DNA from: Streptococcus urinalis 2285-97
Lineage (GTDB): Bacteria; Bacillota; Bacilli; Lactobacillales; Streptococcaceae
DNA length: 64,000 nucleotides
NCBI RefSeq assembly: GCF_000188055.2
Contig: NZ_AEUZ02000001.1
Span: 1,378,001-1,442,000, forward strand
Direction: 5' to 3'
Position 1 is the first letter of the stretch, and each line of letters opens with the position of its first letter. The notes under the pieces are model-generated. The model did no database searches and had not been told where the DNA came from. It worked only from the letters and a program-made list of their open reading frames with translations. A program made the translations under genes and the position numbers. Positions 18,029 through 27,974 of the stretch are shown here, piece after piece.

Positions 18029-18058
18029 AAAAAGCCTTCCTTAAGAAGGCTTTTTTTA
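18027..18058. terminator. Bidirectional terminator between murN and tpiA
   Basis: A-run, GCCTTC-CTTAA-GAAGGC, T-run. Confidence 0.8.
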
Positions 18059-18060
18059 AT

Positions 18061-18819
18061 TTATTGTACAAAATCTAATAAAGCTAGGAAACTTTCTGCT
18101 TCTAGTGAAGCACCACCAACAAGAGCACCGTCAACATCTGGACATGCCATGTATGATGCAACATTTTCAGGTTTAACTGAACCACCATATTGAACACGTA
18201 CTTTGTCAGCAACGTCTTGACCAAAATCAGCAGCTATAACATCACGAACAGCTTTACACATGTTTTGTGCATCATCTTGAGTAGCAGATTTACCAGTACC
18301 AATAGCCCAGATTGGTTCATAAGCAATTACTAAAGAAGAAACTTGTTCTGCAGTTAAATCTTTTAATGCAGCTGAAACTTGTGCACCAACAAATTCTACT
18401 GCTTTACCAGCTTCGTAAGTTTCAAGTGATTCACCACAACAAATGATTGGTAGCAAACCATTTGCAAAAATTGCTTTTGCTTTTTTATTGATATCTTCAT
18501 CAGTTTCATGGAAGTAATCACGACGTTCTGAGTGACCAATTACAATGTAATCAGCTCCCATTTCTGCAATGACTTTGGGACTATTTTCACCAGTAAAAGC
18601 ACCTGAATTTTCAAAATAAGAATTTTGAGCAGCTACTTTCAATTCTGAACCTTTAGCAACTTCTAATACACTTGATAAAGTCAATGCAGGAGCTGCAATA
18701 CCAGCTTCAACAAGATCTGATGATGGTAATTTAGATGCTACAGCTTCGATAAATGCTTTAGCTTCTTCTGGGTTTTTGTTCATTTTCCAGTTACCAGCGA
18801 TAAATGGTTTACGTGACAT
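18061..18819 (-). CDS. tpiA: Triosephosphate isomerase
   Basis: TpiA interconverts DHAP and glyceraldehyde-3-phosphate. The 252-residue protein has GNWKMN (residues 9-14, catalytic Lys), IVIGHSERR (catalytic His) and [11 protein letters not shown] (catalytic Glu), in the normal order. GAAGAGG precedes the ATG. An extended -10 (TGG-TAAAAT on the reverse strand, near 18860) is the likely promoter. It is transcribed separately from tuf, whose terminator lies between them. Confidence 0.97.
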   Translation of the reverse strand: MSRKPFIAGNWKMNKNPEEAKAFIEAVASKLPSSDLVEAGIAAPALTLSSVLEVAKGSELKVAAQNSYFENSGAFTGENSPKVIAEMGADYIVIGHSERRDYFHETDEDINKKAKAIFANGLLPIICCGESLETYEAGKAVEFVGAQVSAALKDLTAEQVSSLVIAYEPIWAIGTGKSATQDDAQNMCKAVRDVIAADFGQDVADKVRVQYGGSVKPENVASYMACPDVDGALVGGASLEAESFLALLDFVQ

Positions 18820-18941
18820 TTCACATACCTCTTCTTCTATATATTTTACTACTCCATTTTACCATAAAAGACATTATTATTAAAGAAATTGGTAATAATT
18901 TACTATATTTTTCACAAAGATAGCAATTTTTTTCAGAAAAT

Positions 18942-18970
18942 AAAAAAGAGTCTCGAATGAGACTCTTAAC
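18942..18970 (-). terminator. tuf terminator
   Basis: AAGAGTCTC and GAGACTCTT flank a four-base loop, with the T-run on the reverse strand. A weaker hairpin (ATTTGT...ACAAAT) lies just upstream at about 18972-18989. Confidence 0.8.
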
Positions 18971-19018
18971 TATTTGTTGTCTGACAAATAACTGTTAATT
19001 CTGGGAACTTAATAAAAA

Positions 19019-20215
19019 TTAAGCTTCAATTTCTGAAACGATACCTGAACCAACAGTACGTCCACCTTCACGAATTGAGAAAGTAGTACCTTGTTCAACG
19101 GCGATTGGGTGAATCAATTCAACATCGATTGTTACGTTATCACCAGGCATAACCATTTCTGTACCTGCTGGAAGTTCGATTGAACCTGTTACGTCAGTTG
19201 TACGGAAATAGAATTGTGGACGATAGTTGTTGAAGAATGGAGTATGACGTCCACCTTCTTCTTTAGAAAGGATGTAAACTTCACCTTTGAATTTAGTATG
19301 TGGATGAATTGAACCTGGTTTAGCAAGAACTTGTCCACGTTCGATTTCGTCACGTTGGATACCACGTAAAAGCACACCAACGTTATCACCAGCAAGACCT
19401 TCATCAAGTTGTTTACGGAACATTTCTACACCAGTAACAACAGCTTTCTTGATGTCTTCTTTGATACCAACGATTTCAACTTCGTCATTGACTTTAACAG
19501 TACCACGGTCGATACGTCCTGAAGCAACAGTACCACGTCCAGTGATTGAGAATACGTCTTCGACTGGAAGAAGTAAAGGTTTATCAGTATCACGTTCTGG
19601 TTCTGGAATATAGTCATCAACAACATTCATCAATTCCATGATGATGTCTTCGTATTTTGAATCACCTTCAAGAGCTTTAAGAGCTGAACCTTGGATAACT
19701 GGTAGATCATCACCTGGGAAATCGTATTCTGAAAGAAGGTCACGAATTTCCATTTCAACTAATTCTAACAATTCTTCATCATCAACAAGGTCAACTTTGT
19801 TCATGAAAACGATAAGGTTTTTAACACCAACTTGACGTGAAAGAAGGATATGTTCACGAGTTTGTGGCATTGGTCCGTCAGTTGAAGCAACTACAAGGAT
19901 AGCTCCGTCCATTTGAGCGGCACCAGTGATCATATTTTTAACGTAGTCCGCGTGTCCTGGAGCGTCGATGTGAGCATAGTGACGTTTTTCAGTTTCGTAC
20001 TCAACGTGTGCAGTGTTGATTGTGATTCCGCGTTCGCGCTCTTCTGGAGCAGCATCGATAGAAGCATAATCTTTTGGTTGGTTAACTGCAGTTGGTAAGC
20101 GACGTGCTAAAACAGTTGTAATTGCAGCTGTTAAAGTAGTTTTACCATGGTCAACGTGTCCGATTGTACCAATGTTAACGTGTGGTTTACTACGATCGTA
20201 TTTTTCTTTTGCCAT
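19019..20215 (-). CDS. tuf: Elongation factor Tu
   Basis: EF-Tu delivers aminoacyl-tRNA to the ribosome. The 398-residue protein begins [14 protein letters not shown] and shows GHVDHGKT (G1), [13 protein letters not shown] (G2), DAPGHADY (G3), NKVD (G4) and SAL (G5), then domains II and III. The frame extends six codons to 20233, but TTGGAGG and the conserved MAKEK fix the start at 20215. Confidence 0.98.
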   Translation of the reverse strand: MAKEKYDRSKPHVNIGTIGHVDHGKTTLTAAITTVLARRLPTAVNQPKDYASIDAAPEERERGITINTAHVEYETEKRHYAHIDAPGHADYVKNMITGAAQMDGAILVVASTDGPMPQTREHILLSRQVGVKNLIVFMNKVDLVDDEELLELVEMEIRDLLSEYDFPGDDLPVIQGSALKALEGDSKYEDIIMELMNVVDDYIPEPERDTDKPLLLPVEDVFSITGRGTVASGRIDRGTVKVNDEVEIVGIKEDIKKAVVTGVEMFRKQLDEGLAGDNVGVLLRGIQRDEIERGQVLAKPGSIHPHTKFKGEVYILSKEEGGRHTPFFNNYRPQFYFRTTDVTGSIELPAGTEMVMPGDNVTIDVELIHPIAVEQGTTFSIREGGRTVGSGIVSEIEA

Positions 20216-20287
20216 TTTGGGAAAAGCCTCCAATAAAATATATTTTATAGATAGACGGTAGGCAATACAGTCTAACTTTACCTTACT

Positions 20288-20315
20288 ATTATAGCAAATT
20301 ATAGCGAAATTGCAA
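20288..20315 (-). promoter_or_regulatory. tuf promoter
   Basis: Reverse strand TTGCAA (20315-20310), 16-base spacer, TATAAT (20293-20288), giving a leader of about 70 nt before tuf. No terminator is visible between the anti-sigma stop (20341) and this promoter, so read-through into tuf is possible. Confidence 0.7.
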
Positions 20316-20340
20316 GTATTTTATGCTTTTTATATGGATT

Positions 20341-21321
20341 TTAACGTGTTAATTGATGATAAGGTTGAATATCGACACTAGTTCCAATATTTGAGGCATA
20401 AATCCATGATTTGCCTGTTAAAGTTGAGAAGTTTTCTGATTTACCTGTTAAAATAACACCTGAAAATTTAGCTGTTTTTAACGATTGATTTGCTTTTAAA
20501 AATTCTTTAGCGTCACTTGATAGATTAAACGATGAACTTGTCATTTTTGTCGTATCTGTTCCATACTCACTCTTCAAATAGTTTTTGTCTAAGGCAGATT
20601 TTAAATTTTCTCTGAATAATGTTAAATCATACTGACTCATCTTCTTACTATCTTGTAGTGAAATACCTAACTGATTATCAGGTGTTAAACCTGATAAATC
20701 ATAATGACTTTTCGAACCAATCCAGTACCAATTAATTAACAAATTATTGGGAACCATTTTTGAAATTTGATCAACCGTATAGGGTTTATCAAAAGTAACA
20801 GCTACTTCTACTGCTTTACCTGACATTTTTGAGAGTAATGAAATATCGTTTGTCTTTTTCTTATTATTAGGATTCTTTTGGTTGACATTTGGATTGTAAA
20901 AGACAGGAGATTTGATATTGGTTGATTGGGTGTACTCAGATTTGTCATTGTCACCAGTCTTAAGCCAAACATTTGTATCTGTTAAATCCGATTTTGTCAG
21001 AGAATAATTAGCTTCCATCTTTTCGTAGGGTACTGAAATACCATCTATATTTTTAAAACGATCTGCTTTAAACTGTCCAGTAAAAATGGATAATGGTTGA
21101 AACGTCCAATTACTTGACGTGATATTGGGATATGCAATTTCAGACATTAATAAATAATGACTTTTAACCTTATTGCCATTCTCACTCGTCATATAGCTCA
21201 TTGCTTTTACTAACAAACCTATGATAACAATTGAAACTAGACTACTGATAATAATCGTCTTAACTAAACTTCTTCTTTTACTTTTCTTTGCAATTTCTTC
21301 AAAATTAGTTGAAATCTTCAT
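20341..21321 (-). CDS. Anti-sigma factor (membrane, sigma-regulator N/C domains)
   Basis: The protein of about 326 residues has a basic cytoplasmic N-terminus (KKSKRRSLVK), one TM segment (about residues 24-45, IIISSLVSIVIIGLLV) and a large extracytoplasmic domain resembling the Firmicute anti-sigma C-terminal domain family. It overlaps the ECF sigma gene by 17 bases, the usual sigma/anti-sigma coupling. ATG at 21321 is preferred over 21342 because the extra residues fall inside the sigma gene. By family, it holds the sigma factor at the membrane until an envelope signal releases it; the signal is unknown. Confidence 0.75.
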   Translation of the reverse strand: MKISTNFEEIAKKSKRRSLVKTIIISSLVSIVIIGLLVKAMSYMTSENGNKVKSHYLLMSEIAYPNITSSNWTFQPLSIFTGQFKADRFKNIDGISVPYEKMEANYSLTKSDLTDTNVWLKTGDNDKSEYTQSTNIKSPVFYNPNVNQKNPNNKKKTNDISLLSKMSGKAVEVAVTFDKPYTVDQISKMVPNNLLINWYWIGSKSHYDLSGLTPDNQLGISLQDSKKMSQYDLTLFRENLKSALDKNYLKSEYGTDTTKMTSSSFNLSSDAKEFLKANQSLKTAKFSGVILTGKSENFSTLTGKSWIYASNIGTSVDIQPYHQLTR

Positions 21322-21814
21322 AAATGTAAGCTTCCTTTTCAAGTTCTCGTTTTAATTTTTTTCGTGCTCTCATTAAATCAACTTTTACTTTACTTGTTGA
21401 ATAGTGGAGTATTGTACTGATCTCTTTTACAGAGAAATTTTGGAAATAATAGAGATCTAAAACCATTTGATCATGTTTTTTGAGACTTTCTATTGCTTTA
21501 TAAACTGGAGTATAGTAATTAAAATCAAATTTATTTGGTGTCTTATCATTAAAAAAATGGTTTTGTAGTATATCCTGATATTTTTGTTGTCTTCTATAAT
21601 GATCAATATATTGTCTTACAGCAGTTCGATACATCCAAGCTCTTATCTTATTTAAGGGTAAAATCAGATCACTTTCTAACATTTTTAAAAGCACGTCTTG
21701 ACTGACATCATCAGCCTCTTCTTTAAAAGCACCCGATTTTTGAAGATAAAAACTGATTTCTCTTGCATAGACAACAAGTTCTTTTTCATAATCATCAAGT
21801 TTTATGTCTCTCAC
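21305..21814 (-). CDS. ECF-type RNA polymerase sigma factor
   Basis: A 169-residue sigma-70 family protein with only regions 2 and 4: region 2 around DDVSQDVLLKMLES and NKIRAWMYRTAVRQYIDHYRR, and region 4 around LYYFQNFSVKEISTILHYST (HTH). The start is GTG at 21814, with the GGGGGAGG run unusually close to it. Upstream is GTAAC-N16-CGT, an ECF-type promoter suggesting autoregulation. ECF sigma factors are uncommon in streptococci. It is paired with the anti-sigma gene downstream. Confidence 0.85.
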   Translation of the reverse strand: MRDIKLDDYEKELVVYAREISFYLQKSGAFKEEADDVSQDVLLKMLESDLILPLNKIRAWMYRTAVRQYIDHYRRQQKYQDILQNHFFNDKTPNKFDFNYYTPVYKAIESLKKHDQMVLDLYYFQNFSVKEISTILHYSTSKVKVDLMRARKKLKRELEKEAYIYEDFN

Positions 21815-21834
21815 CTCCCCCTTTCATAAATAAA

Positions 21835-21858
21835 ACGAATGACTTTTGATTTGGTTAC
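21835..21858 (-). promoter_or_regulatory. Candidate ECF (self-recognised) promoter
   Basis: Reverse strand GTAAC (21858-21854), exactly 16 bases, then CGT (21837-21835), about 20 bases before the GTG start. This matches the AAC/CGT pattern of ECF promoters. It lies inside the ftsW terminator region. Confidence 0.5.
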
Positions 21859-21883
21859 AAAAAAATCTCCATTTTGGAGATTT
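21857..21883 (-). terminator. ftsW terminator
   Basis: Reverse strand AATCTCC-AAAAT-GGAGATT followed by seven Ts, starting at the ftsW stop codon. Confidence 0.75.
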
Positions 21884-23163
21884 TATTGAAATTGATTAAT
21901 ATTAATTACATTTGTATCATTTGAATAAGATTCAGAAAAATAATTATCATCTTGTTCTACTTCCCTTAGAATCTCTTCACGTTTCTCATTAGCATCAATA
22001 TTTAATACAAATCCTATAGCTACCGACAAGACTAGCAAACTATTACCACCCTGTGATAAAAAAGGAAATGTGACACCGGTTGAAGGAATCAGTCCTGATA
22101 TACCTCCAATATTGACAAATATTTGCATCAAAATCATGCCACCAACTCCCAGAGCCATCATAGCGTTAAATGGATCTTTAGCTTTTATTCCCACATGTAA
22201 AATTCTTAATATCAAAAAGAATACTAGAGCTAAGATTAATGCTGCCCCAATTAAACCAAGTTCTTCGATTACAATAGAAAAAACAAAGTCTGTTTGTGCT
22301 TCAGGTAGATAGCCTCTTTTTTCAATTGAATTACCTAGTCCCAGTCCAAACCAACCACCATTACTCATAGCATAGTATGAATTAGCTAGTTGGTGACCCG
22401 CACCAGATAAGTCATGAAATGGATTAAAGAAAGCACTAAACCGTTTAGCAACATAACCAAACAATGGCACCTTAGCCATCTTATCAACACCAACAATGGC
22501 GGTTAAGCCAATAAAGAAAGCCGAAACACTAACAATAACTGTTAATATGGCTGAAAACCAACGGTAACCTATCCCACTAACTGAATACATTAATAATAAT
22601 GTTAAAACAATAATAGCTGCATTTCCTAAATCTGGTTGTGCTGCAACTAATAAAATCATAAAGAGAGAATAAAATCGCCAGTCCTTTAAGTCAGAAGTCG
22701 ATCTTGGGATCCACTTATTTTTTGTCAGAGCTTGATAATCGTATTTTTGGATGTCTGTCTGCCTACGCTGAAAAGTTAATGCTAAAAACCAAACCATTAA
22801 AACTTTTAAGTATTCTGCAGGTTGAAAACTGATTGGGCCTAAAACAATCCAGCCATGAGCACCATTTACTTCTTTAGTGAAGAAACGTGCTATAAAAAGA
22901 AGGATTACTTCTACCAATAATGCAACAGTAAGTACTTTTGAATTTTTTAGGAAGTTTAACTTTAATTTGTAAATAAAGGTAATAGCAATCAAACTAACTA
23001 GCCAAAACATTCCTTGGTTAATTACTGACCTAAAAGGATTTAAGTGGTATTGAATTAAGGTTGCACTCGTTGTAGAGTATACAATTATTAGTCCAATGAC
23101 CGATAAAATTAAATAAGGCAACAATATCGAGTAATTAAGCAAATGCCTTTTATCAATCTTCAT
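21883..23163 (-). CDS. ftsW: Cell division protein FtsW (SEDS glycosyltransferase)
   Basis: The 426-residue SEDS protein has about ten TM segments and polymerises septal peptidoglycan with a class B PBP. Conserved family features include GAHGWIVLGPISFQPAEYLK, the loop QPDLGNA, and the C-terminal LIPSTGVTFPFLSQGGNS. FtsW is chosen over RodA because of its position next to ppc and tuf as in other pyogenic streptococci, and its charged C-terminal tail; RodA is the alternative. Confidence 0.88.
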   Translation of the reverse strand: MKIDKRHLLNYSILLPYLILSVIGLIIVYSTTSATLIQYHLNPFRSVINQGMFWLVSLIAITFIYKLKLNFLKNSKVLTVALLVEVILLFIARFFTKEVNGAHGWIVLGPISFQPAEYLKVLMVWFLALTFQRRQTDIQKYDYQALTKNKWIPRSTSDLKDWRFYSLFMILLVAAQPDLGNAAIIVLTLLLMYSVSGIGYRWFSAILTVIVSVSAFFIGLTAIVGVDKMAKVPLFGYVAKRFSAFFNPFHDLSGAGHQLANSYYAMSNGGWFGLGLGNSIEKRGYLPEAQTDFVFSIVIEELGLIGAALILALVFFLILRILHVGIKAKDPFNAMMALGVGGMILMQIFVNIGGISGLIPSTGVTFPFLSQGGNSLLVLSVAIGFVLNIDANEKREEILREVEQDDNYFSESYSNDTNVININQFQ

Positions 23164-23227
23164 AGTTTCTCCAATTCAGAAATAATCATCTAGCATTATA
23201 TCATCTTTCAAGTCTAATAAAAAGAAA

Positions 23228-23255
23228 AAGAGAGAAGAAAACGACTTCTCTCTAA
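23228..23255 (-). terminator. ppc terminator
   Basis: AGAGAGAAG and CTTCTCTCT flank a seven-base loop, with a T-rich tail on the reverse strand. Confidence 0.7.
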
Positions 23256-23260
23256 ATCAA

Positions 23261-25969
23261 TTAACCAGAATTTCTTAGTCCAGTAGCAACACCATTAATG
23301 GTAGTATGAATGATTTTTTCTTCTGTTTCAGATAATTTGCCATCTCGAAGTCGTTTAATCAGTTCAATTTGAATGTAATTTAACACGTCAAAATAAGGGA
23401 GACGGTACTCCAAACTATGTTTAAGTGTTGGACTATCTTCTAAGAGATCATCATGTTGTTCAATTTGTAATATCATTTTTTTAGTTAGTTGCCACTCAGT
23501 TTCAATAATATCAAAAACGTTTCTGACTTCCGAATTTTTTGCTAATTTTGAATATTGTTTTGCAATATTCATATTTGATTTTGATAAGACCATGTCCACA
23601 TTTGATAATAATGAATGGAAAAATGGCCATTTCTGATACATCTGTTGTAATTTAGCAAGATTTTGGGAATCTTGATCTATATAATCTTTGAATGCTGACC
23701 CAACACCATACCAACCAGGAAACATGATACGATTTTGTGACCAAGAAAAGACCCATGGGATAGCTCTCAAGCCAGTAATCTCTGTAATGGTTTTACGAGC
23801 TGCTGGTCTTGAACCAATGTTTAAACTTGAAACTTCTTTAATTGGACTAGCTTCAAAGAAATAATCATAAAAATTGGGATTATCAAAAACGAGTTGTCGA
23901 TAAACAAGATTACTTTTAGCGACAATTCCGTCCATAACGTCACGGAAATGATCAATATCATCTGGATTAGTAATCATTCGTGTGACCATTCTATCAACCG
24001 TTGCAGATATTAACATTTCAAGATTATAGTAAGCAGCATCCTTGTTACCATATTTATTTTCAATGATTTCGCCCTGCTCCGTTAATCTGATTTTATCCTT
24101 TATTGAACCAAATGGTTGTGACGTGATTGCTTCATAAGATGGACCTCCACCACGGCCAACTGTACCACCACGACCATGGAAGAATGTAATTTTAATGCCA
24201 AATTCTTGTCCAATTTCAGTTAATTCATTTTGAGCTTTATAGAGCGTCCAGCCTGAAGATAAATAACCTCCATCTTTATTTGAATCTGAATAACCAAGCA
24301 TAATTTCTTGATAATTATTATTGGATGATATCCATCTTTTAACAACATCATACTGTAAATATTCTCGCATGATTGTTGAAGCATTCTCTAAATCTTCAAT
24401 GGTTTCAAATAGTGGTACTATTTGAATTCTTGCTTTTTCTTTATCAATCAACCCAACTTCTTTTAACATAATTGCAAGTTCAAACATATCTGAAACACTT
24501 TCAGTATGAGAAATAATATGTTGCTTGATAACATCCTCGCCAAGTCTGTCTTTTAAGTCACGCGCAACTTGATAAATAGCAAGTTCTTTTTTCAAAAGGT
24601 CTGATTTAGGATAATTCGTAGAGGATAGTGTTCTAGGATCTTCAGTAATTTCTTTTATAAGGACAGCACATTTCTCAGACTCTGAGAGACTACTATAATT
24701 TGAAACAATATTGGCAGAGGCTAACAATTCATGAACACAAGCTTCTTGTATACTTGAATCTTGTCTCATATCAATTGTTGCTAAGTAAAAACCAAATAAA
24801 CGAACTGCTTGAATTAGTTCTTCAAGCTCACTACTCACCATGGCTTGATTACCATTTTCTAACAGCGAGTCTTTAATCATTGTTAAATCATTTAATAAGG
24901 CTTCAGCTGTTTGATAATAGTGACTATTTTGAGCATCGAACTCTGAAGTCTCTTTAAATGAACTAATAGTTAGTTCAAGCTTTTCTTGAATTAAATGAAA
25001 GGCTTTACGATAGGGTTCATTTTCACGATAAATTGATTTGTCATTTGAAGCATCTGCTAATGCTAAAACTGCTTCACTTACCGTTGTTTGTGTTGTTGAT
25101 AAAGAGAATGTACGATAAAGTTTTGATACTTTTGCAATGTAGTAACGAAGAATAACTTCACTTTGAACTGTTGCAGATAAAGCAAGTGTTGCAGAAGTGA
25201 CATAAGGATTACCGTCTCTATCACCACCAATCCACATTCCCATCTGGATTGGTTTTGGATTGTCTAGAGAAATTCCTTTCTCAGTTGCTAATGCTTTATA
25301 TTGACTTGTTAATTTAGAGATAGCTGGAATTAGAGAAGTTGGATAGTAAGCCATAACATTAGTAATCTCATTTTTGACTTTCAATTTTTTCTCTCTAATA
25401 ATATCAGTCTGCATGATGATTTCAATGAGACGACGTAAATCTTCAGTCCATTTCTTTCTACTAATCACACCTGACTTAACATCACGATACTGACGCAACA
25501 ACTGGTGGATATTACTGGTTAACTCTAAAACCGTCTTACGTTGTACTTGAGTAGGGTGAGCTGTTAAAACAGGAACTACGGTAACATTTTCTAAAATTTC
25601 TTTGGGATTTTCTTTTTCAGAAACTAAGTCTATGGTCAAATCCAATTTACCCAAATAATCTTGGCCCATATTATTTTGGTAATTAACTTCATAGGCTAAA
25701 TCAACATCTTCAGAAATATTAATTAGTAAAGGTAAAATTGAAAAGTAACGAGACATAACATCCATCTCTTTTGTTGTCAAATTTGAGATAGCCATTTCTA
25801 ATTTGTCATACTCTTGAGATGTTGATAAGGCTACAATATCTTCAATTTGTTTAAACGTTTCGTTACCAATGAGTTGTTTAGTTGTCTCATCCAATAAACC
25901 TTTTAAGAGTTTCACTTCTTCAGCGACAATCTGTAAGTGATTACTACTTTCTAACTTCTTAAGACTCAA
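23261..25969 (-). CDS. ppc: Phosphoenolpyruvate carboxylase
   Basis: Ppc carboxylates phosphoenolpyruvate to oxaloacetate, feeding aspartate synthesis in bacteria with an incomplete TCA cycle. The 902-residue protein has [13 protein letters not shown] (catalytic His), [16 protein letters not shown] and [14 protein letters not shown], plus the C-terminal RNSG end. Translation starts at a TTG (25969) eight bases after AAGGAG; no in-frame ATG is suitable. An extended -10 (TGG-TATGAT on the reverse strand) lies about 30 bases upstream. Confidence 0.95.
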   Translation of the reverse strand: MSLKKLESSNHLQIVAEEVKLLKGLLDETTKQLIGNETFKQIEDIVALSTSQEYDKLEMAISNLTTKEMDVMSRYFSILPLLINISEDVDLAYEVNYQNNMGQDYLGKLDLTIDLVSEKENPKEILENVTVVPVLTAHPTQVQRKTVLELTSNIHQLLRQYRDVKSGVISRKKWTEDLRRLIEIIMQTDIIREKKLKVKNEITNVMAYYPTSLIPAISKLTSQYKALATEKGISLDNPKPIQMGMWIGGDRDGNPYVTSATLALSATVQSEVILRYYIAKVSKLYRTFSLSTTQTTVSEAVLALADASNDKSIYRENEPYRKAFHLIQEKLELTISSFKETSEFDAQNSHYYQTAEALLNDLTMIKDSLLENGNQAMVSSELEELIQAVRLFGFYLATIDMRQDSSIQEACVHELLASANIVSNYSSLSESEKCAVLIKEITEDPRTLSSTNYPKSDLLKKELAIYQVARDLKDRLGEDVIKQHIISHTESVSDMFELAIMLKEVGLIDKEKARIQIVPLFETIEDLENASTIMREYLQYDVVKRWISSNNNYQEIMLGYSDSNKDGGYLSSGWTLYKAQNELTEIGQEFGIKITFFHGRGGTVGRGGGPSYEAITSQPFGSIKDKIRLTEQGEIIENKYGNKDAAYYNLEMLISATVDRMVTRMITNPDDIDHFRDVMDGIVAKSNLVYRQLVFDNPNFYDYFFEASPIKEVSSLNIGSRPAARKTITEITGLRAIPWVFSWSQNRIMFPGWYGVGSAFKDYIDQDSQNLAKLQQMYQKWPFFHSLLSNVDMVLSKSNMNIAKQYSKLAKNSEVRNVFDIIETEWQLTKKMILQIEQHDDLLEDSPTLKHSLEYRLPYFDVLNYIQIELIKRLRDGKLSETEEKIIHTTINGVATGLRNSG

Positions 25970-26113
25970 TTTACATTCTCCTTTTGCAAGTTGTCCCTTT
26001 TATCATACCACTTTTCATTTGAAAATAAAGTTAATTTCAAGCTTTTCTTTTTTCTATGAGAAAGATTCTCCACATTTTATTTCATTTCTTTTTATCACTT
26101 ATAACTGATTTTT

Positions 26114-26121
26114 GGTATACT
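26114..26121 (+). promoter_or_regulatory. pepF -10 element
   Basis: GG-TATACT in the context TTGGTATACT forms an extended -10 about 35 bases before the pepF start. Confidence 0.45.
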
Positions 26122-26155
26122 TAACAAGATAAGTATTTTATTTAAGGAGATGGTT

Positions 26156-27949
26156 ATGAAACTAAAGAAACGTTCTGAATTCCCAGAAACAGAATTATGG
26201 GATTTAACAGCTCTATACAAAGACCGTAATGATTTTTTACTAGCCATTGAAAAGGCTCTTGAAGACGTCAACAGTTTCAAAAGAAACTATAAAAATCATT
26301 TAAACACAAAAAAAGATTTTGAGATGGCCTTATTTGAAATTGAGCAAATCTATATTCAAATAAGTCATATTGAAACTTATTCATTTATGCCACAAACAAC
26401 TGATTTCTCAAGTGATGAATTTGCTCAAATCGCTAAAGCTGGTGATGACTTTGTTACAAAAGCATCCGTTGAATTAAGTTTTTTTGATACTGCTTTGGCA
26501 AATGCGGATACCGACATTTTGGATGCCTTAGAGAAAAACGACTATTTCAAAGCAATAATCCGGCAAGCTAAAATTCAAAAGGCACATTTATTAACCCCTG
26601 AAGTTGAGGAAACTATTACAAACTTTAGAGAAATTCTAAATGCGCCGTATGACATTTATACAAAAATGAGAGCTGGCGACTTTGAAATGGAAAATTTTAC
26701 TGTTAATGGCAAACAATATGAAAATAGTTTTGTGAGTTATGAAAACTTCTATCAAAACCATGAAGATGCTGACGTTCGTGAAAAAGCTTTCCGCTCTTTT
26801 TCAAAAGGCCTAAGAAAACATCAGAATACTGCTGCTGCAGCTTATCTGTCAAAAGTAAAATCTGAAAAGTTAATCGCCGATATGAAGGGTTATGCTTCAG
26901 TTTTTGACTATCTCTTAGCTGAACAAGAAGTTGATAAAAGCATGTTTGATAGACAAATTGACCTTATAATGACAAAATTTGGACCTGTTGCTCAAAAATT
27001 TGTAAAACATGTTGCACAAGTAAATGGCCTTGAGAAAATGACATTTGCAGATTGGAAACTAGATATTGATAACGAACTCAATCCCGAAGTCACTATTGAT
27101 GATGCCTATAAGCTTGTTATGGATTCCTTAAAACCTTTAGGTCAAGAATACCTAACTGAAATAGAACGTTATCAAACAGAACGTTGGGTTGACTTTGCAG
27201 CTAATGAAAACAAAGATTCTGGTGGCTATGCTGCAGATCCTTACAAAGTTCATCCTTATGTCCTTATGAGTTGGACTGGTAGAATGTCAGATGTTTATAC
27301 GCTAATTCATGAAATTGGTCATTCAGGGCAATTTATTTTTTCTGACAATGCTCAGAGTTACTTTAATACACACATGTCTACTTATTATGTCGAAGCTCCT
27401 TCAACTTTTAATGAACTGATGTTAAGTGACTATCTGGAAAATCAATTTGATCAACCACGTCAAAAACGTTTTGCTTTAGCTCACCGTTTGACTGATACTT
27501 ATTTCCATAATTTTATAACACATCTCCTAGAAGCTGCTTTCCAACGAAAAGTTTACAATCTTATTGAAGATGGTGGAACTTTTGGGGCAGAGCAATTAAA
27601 TCACATTATGAAGGATGTGTTAACCGAATTCTGGGGTGATGCCATTGAAATTGATGATGATGCAGCTTTAACTTGGATGAGACAGTCTCATTATTACATG
27701 GGATTATACAGCTATACTTATTCTGCTGGACTAGTCATTTCTACTACAGGTTATCTCCATTTGAAATCTCATCCCAATGGTGCAAAAGATTGGTTAGCTT
27801 TCTTAAAATCTGGAGGCAGTCGCACTCCTATTGAAACAGCAAAATTAATTGGTGCAGATATTTCAACAGATAAACCTATACTGGATACTATTGATTTTCT
27901 TGATAAAACAGTTGAACAAATCATAACTTATACAAACGAGATTAATTAA
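26156..27949 (+). CDS. pepF: Oligoendopeptidase F (M3 metallopeptidase)
   Basis: PepF cleaves peptides of roughly 7-17 residues in the cytoplasm using zinc. The 597-residue protein has the M3 motif LIHEIGHSGQF (HExxH) with the downstream Glu in STFNELMLSD, and the usual all-helical N-terminal half. Of two ATGs, 26150 is too close to AAGGAGA, so 26156 is favoured. It is a single-gene unit with its own terminator. Confidence 0.93.
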   Translation: MKLKKRSEFPETELWDLTALYKDRNDFLLAIEKALEDVNSFKRNYKNHLNTKKDFEMALFEIEQIYIQISHIETYSFMPQTTDFSSDEFAQIAKAGDDFVTKASVELSFFDTALANADTDILDALEKNDYFKAIIRQAKIQKAHLLTPEVEETITNFREILNAPYDIYTKMRAGDFEMENFTVNGKQYENSFVSYENFYQNHEDADVREKAFRSFSKGLRKHQNTAAAAYLSKVKSEKLIADMKGYASVFDYLLAEQEVDKSMFDRQIDLIMTKFGPVAQKFVKHVAQVNGLEKMTFADWKLDIDNELNPEVTIDDAYKLVMDSLKPLGQEYLTEIERYQTERWVDFAANENKDSGGYAADPYKVHPYVLMSWTGRMSDVYTLIHEIGHSGQFIFSDNAQSYFNTHMSTYYVEAPSTFNELMLSDYLENQFDQPRQKRFALAHRLTDTYFHNFITHLLEAAFQRKVYNLIEDGGTFGAEQLNHIMKDVLTEFWGDAIEIDDDAALTWMRQSHYYMGLYSYTYSAGLVISTTGYLHLKSHPNGAKDWLAFLKSGGSRTPIETAKLIGADISTDKPILDTIDFLDKTVEQIITYTNEIN

Positions 27950-27974
27950 AAAGCAACCTAATGGTTGCTTTTTT
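27948..27974. terminator. Bidirectional terminator between pepF and cstA
   Basis: A-run, AAGCAACC-TAAT-GGTTGCTT, T-run. Confidence 0.8.
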
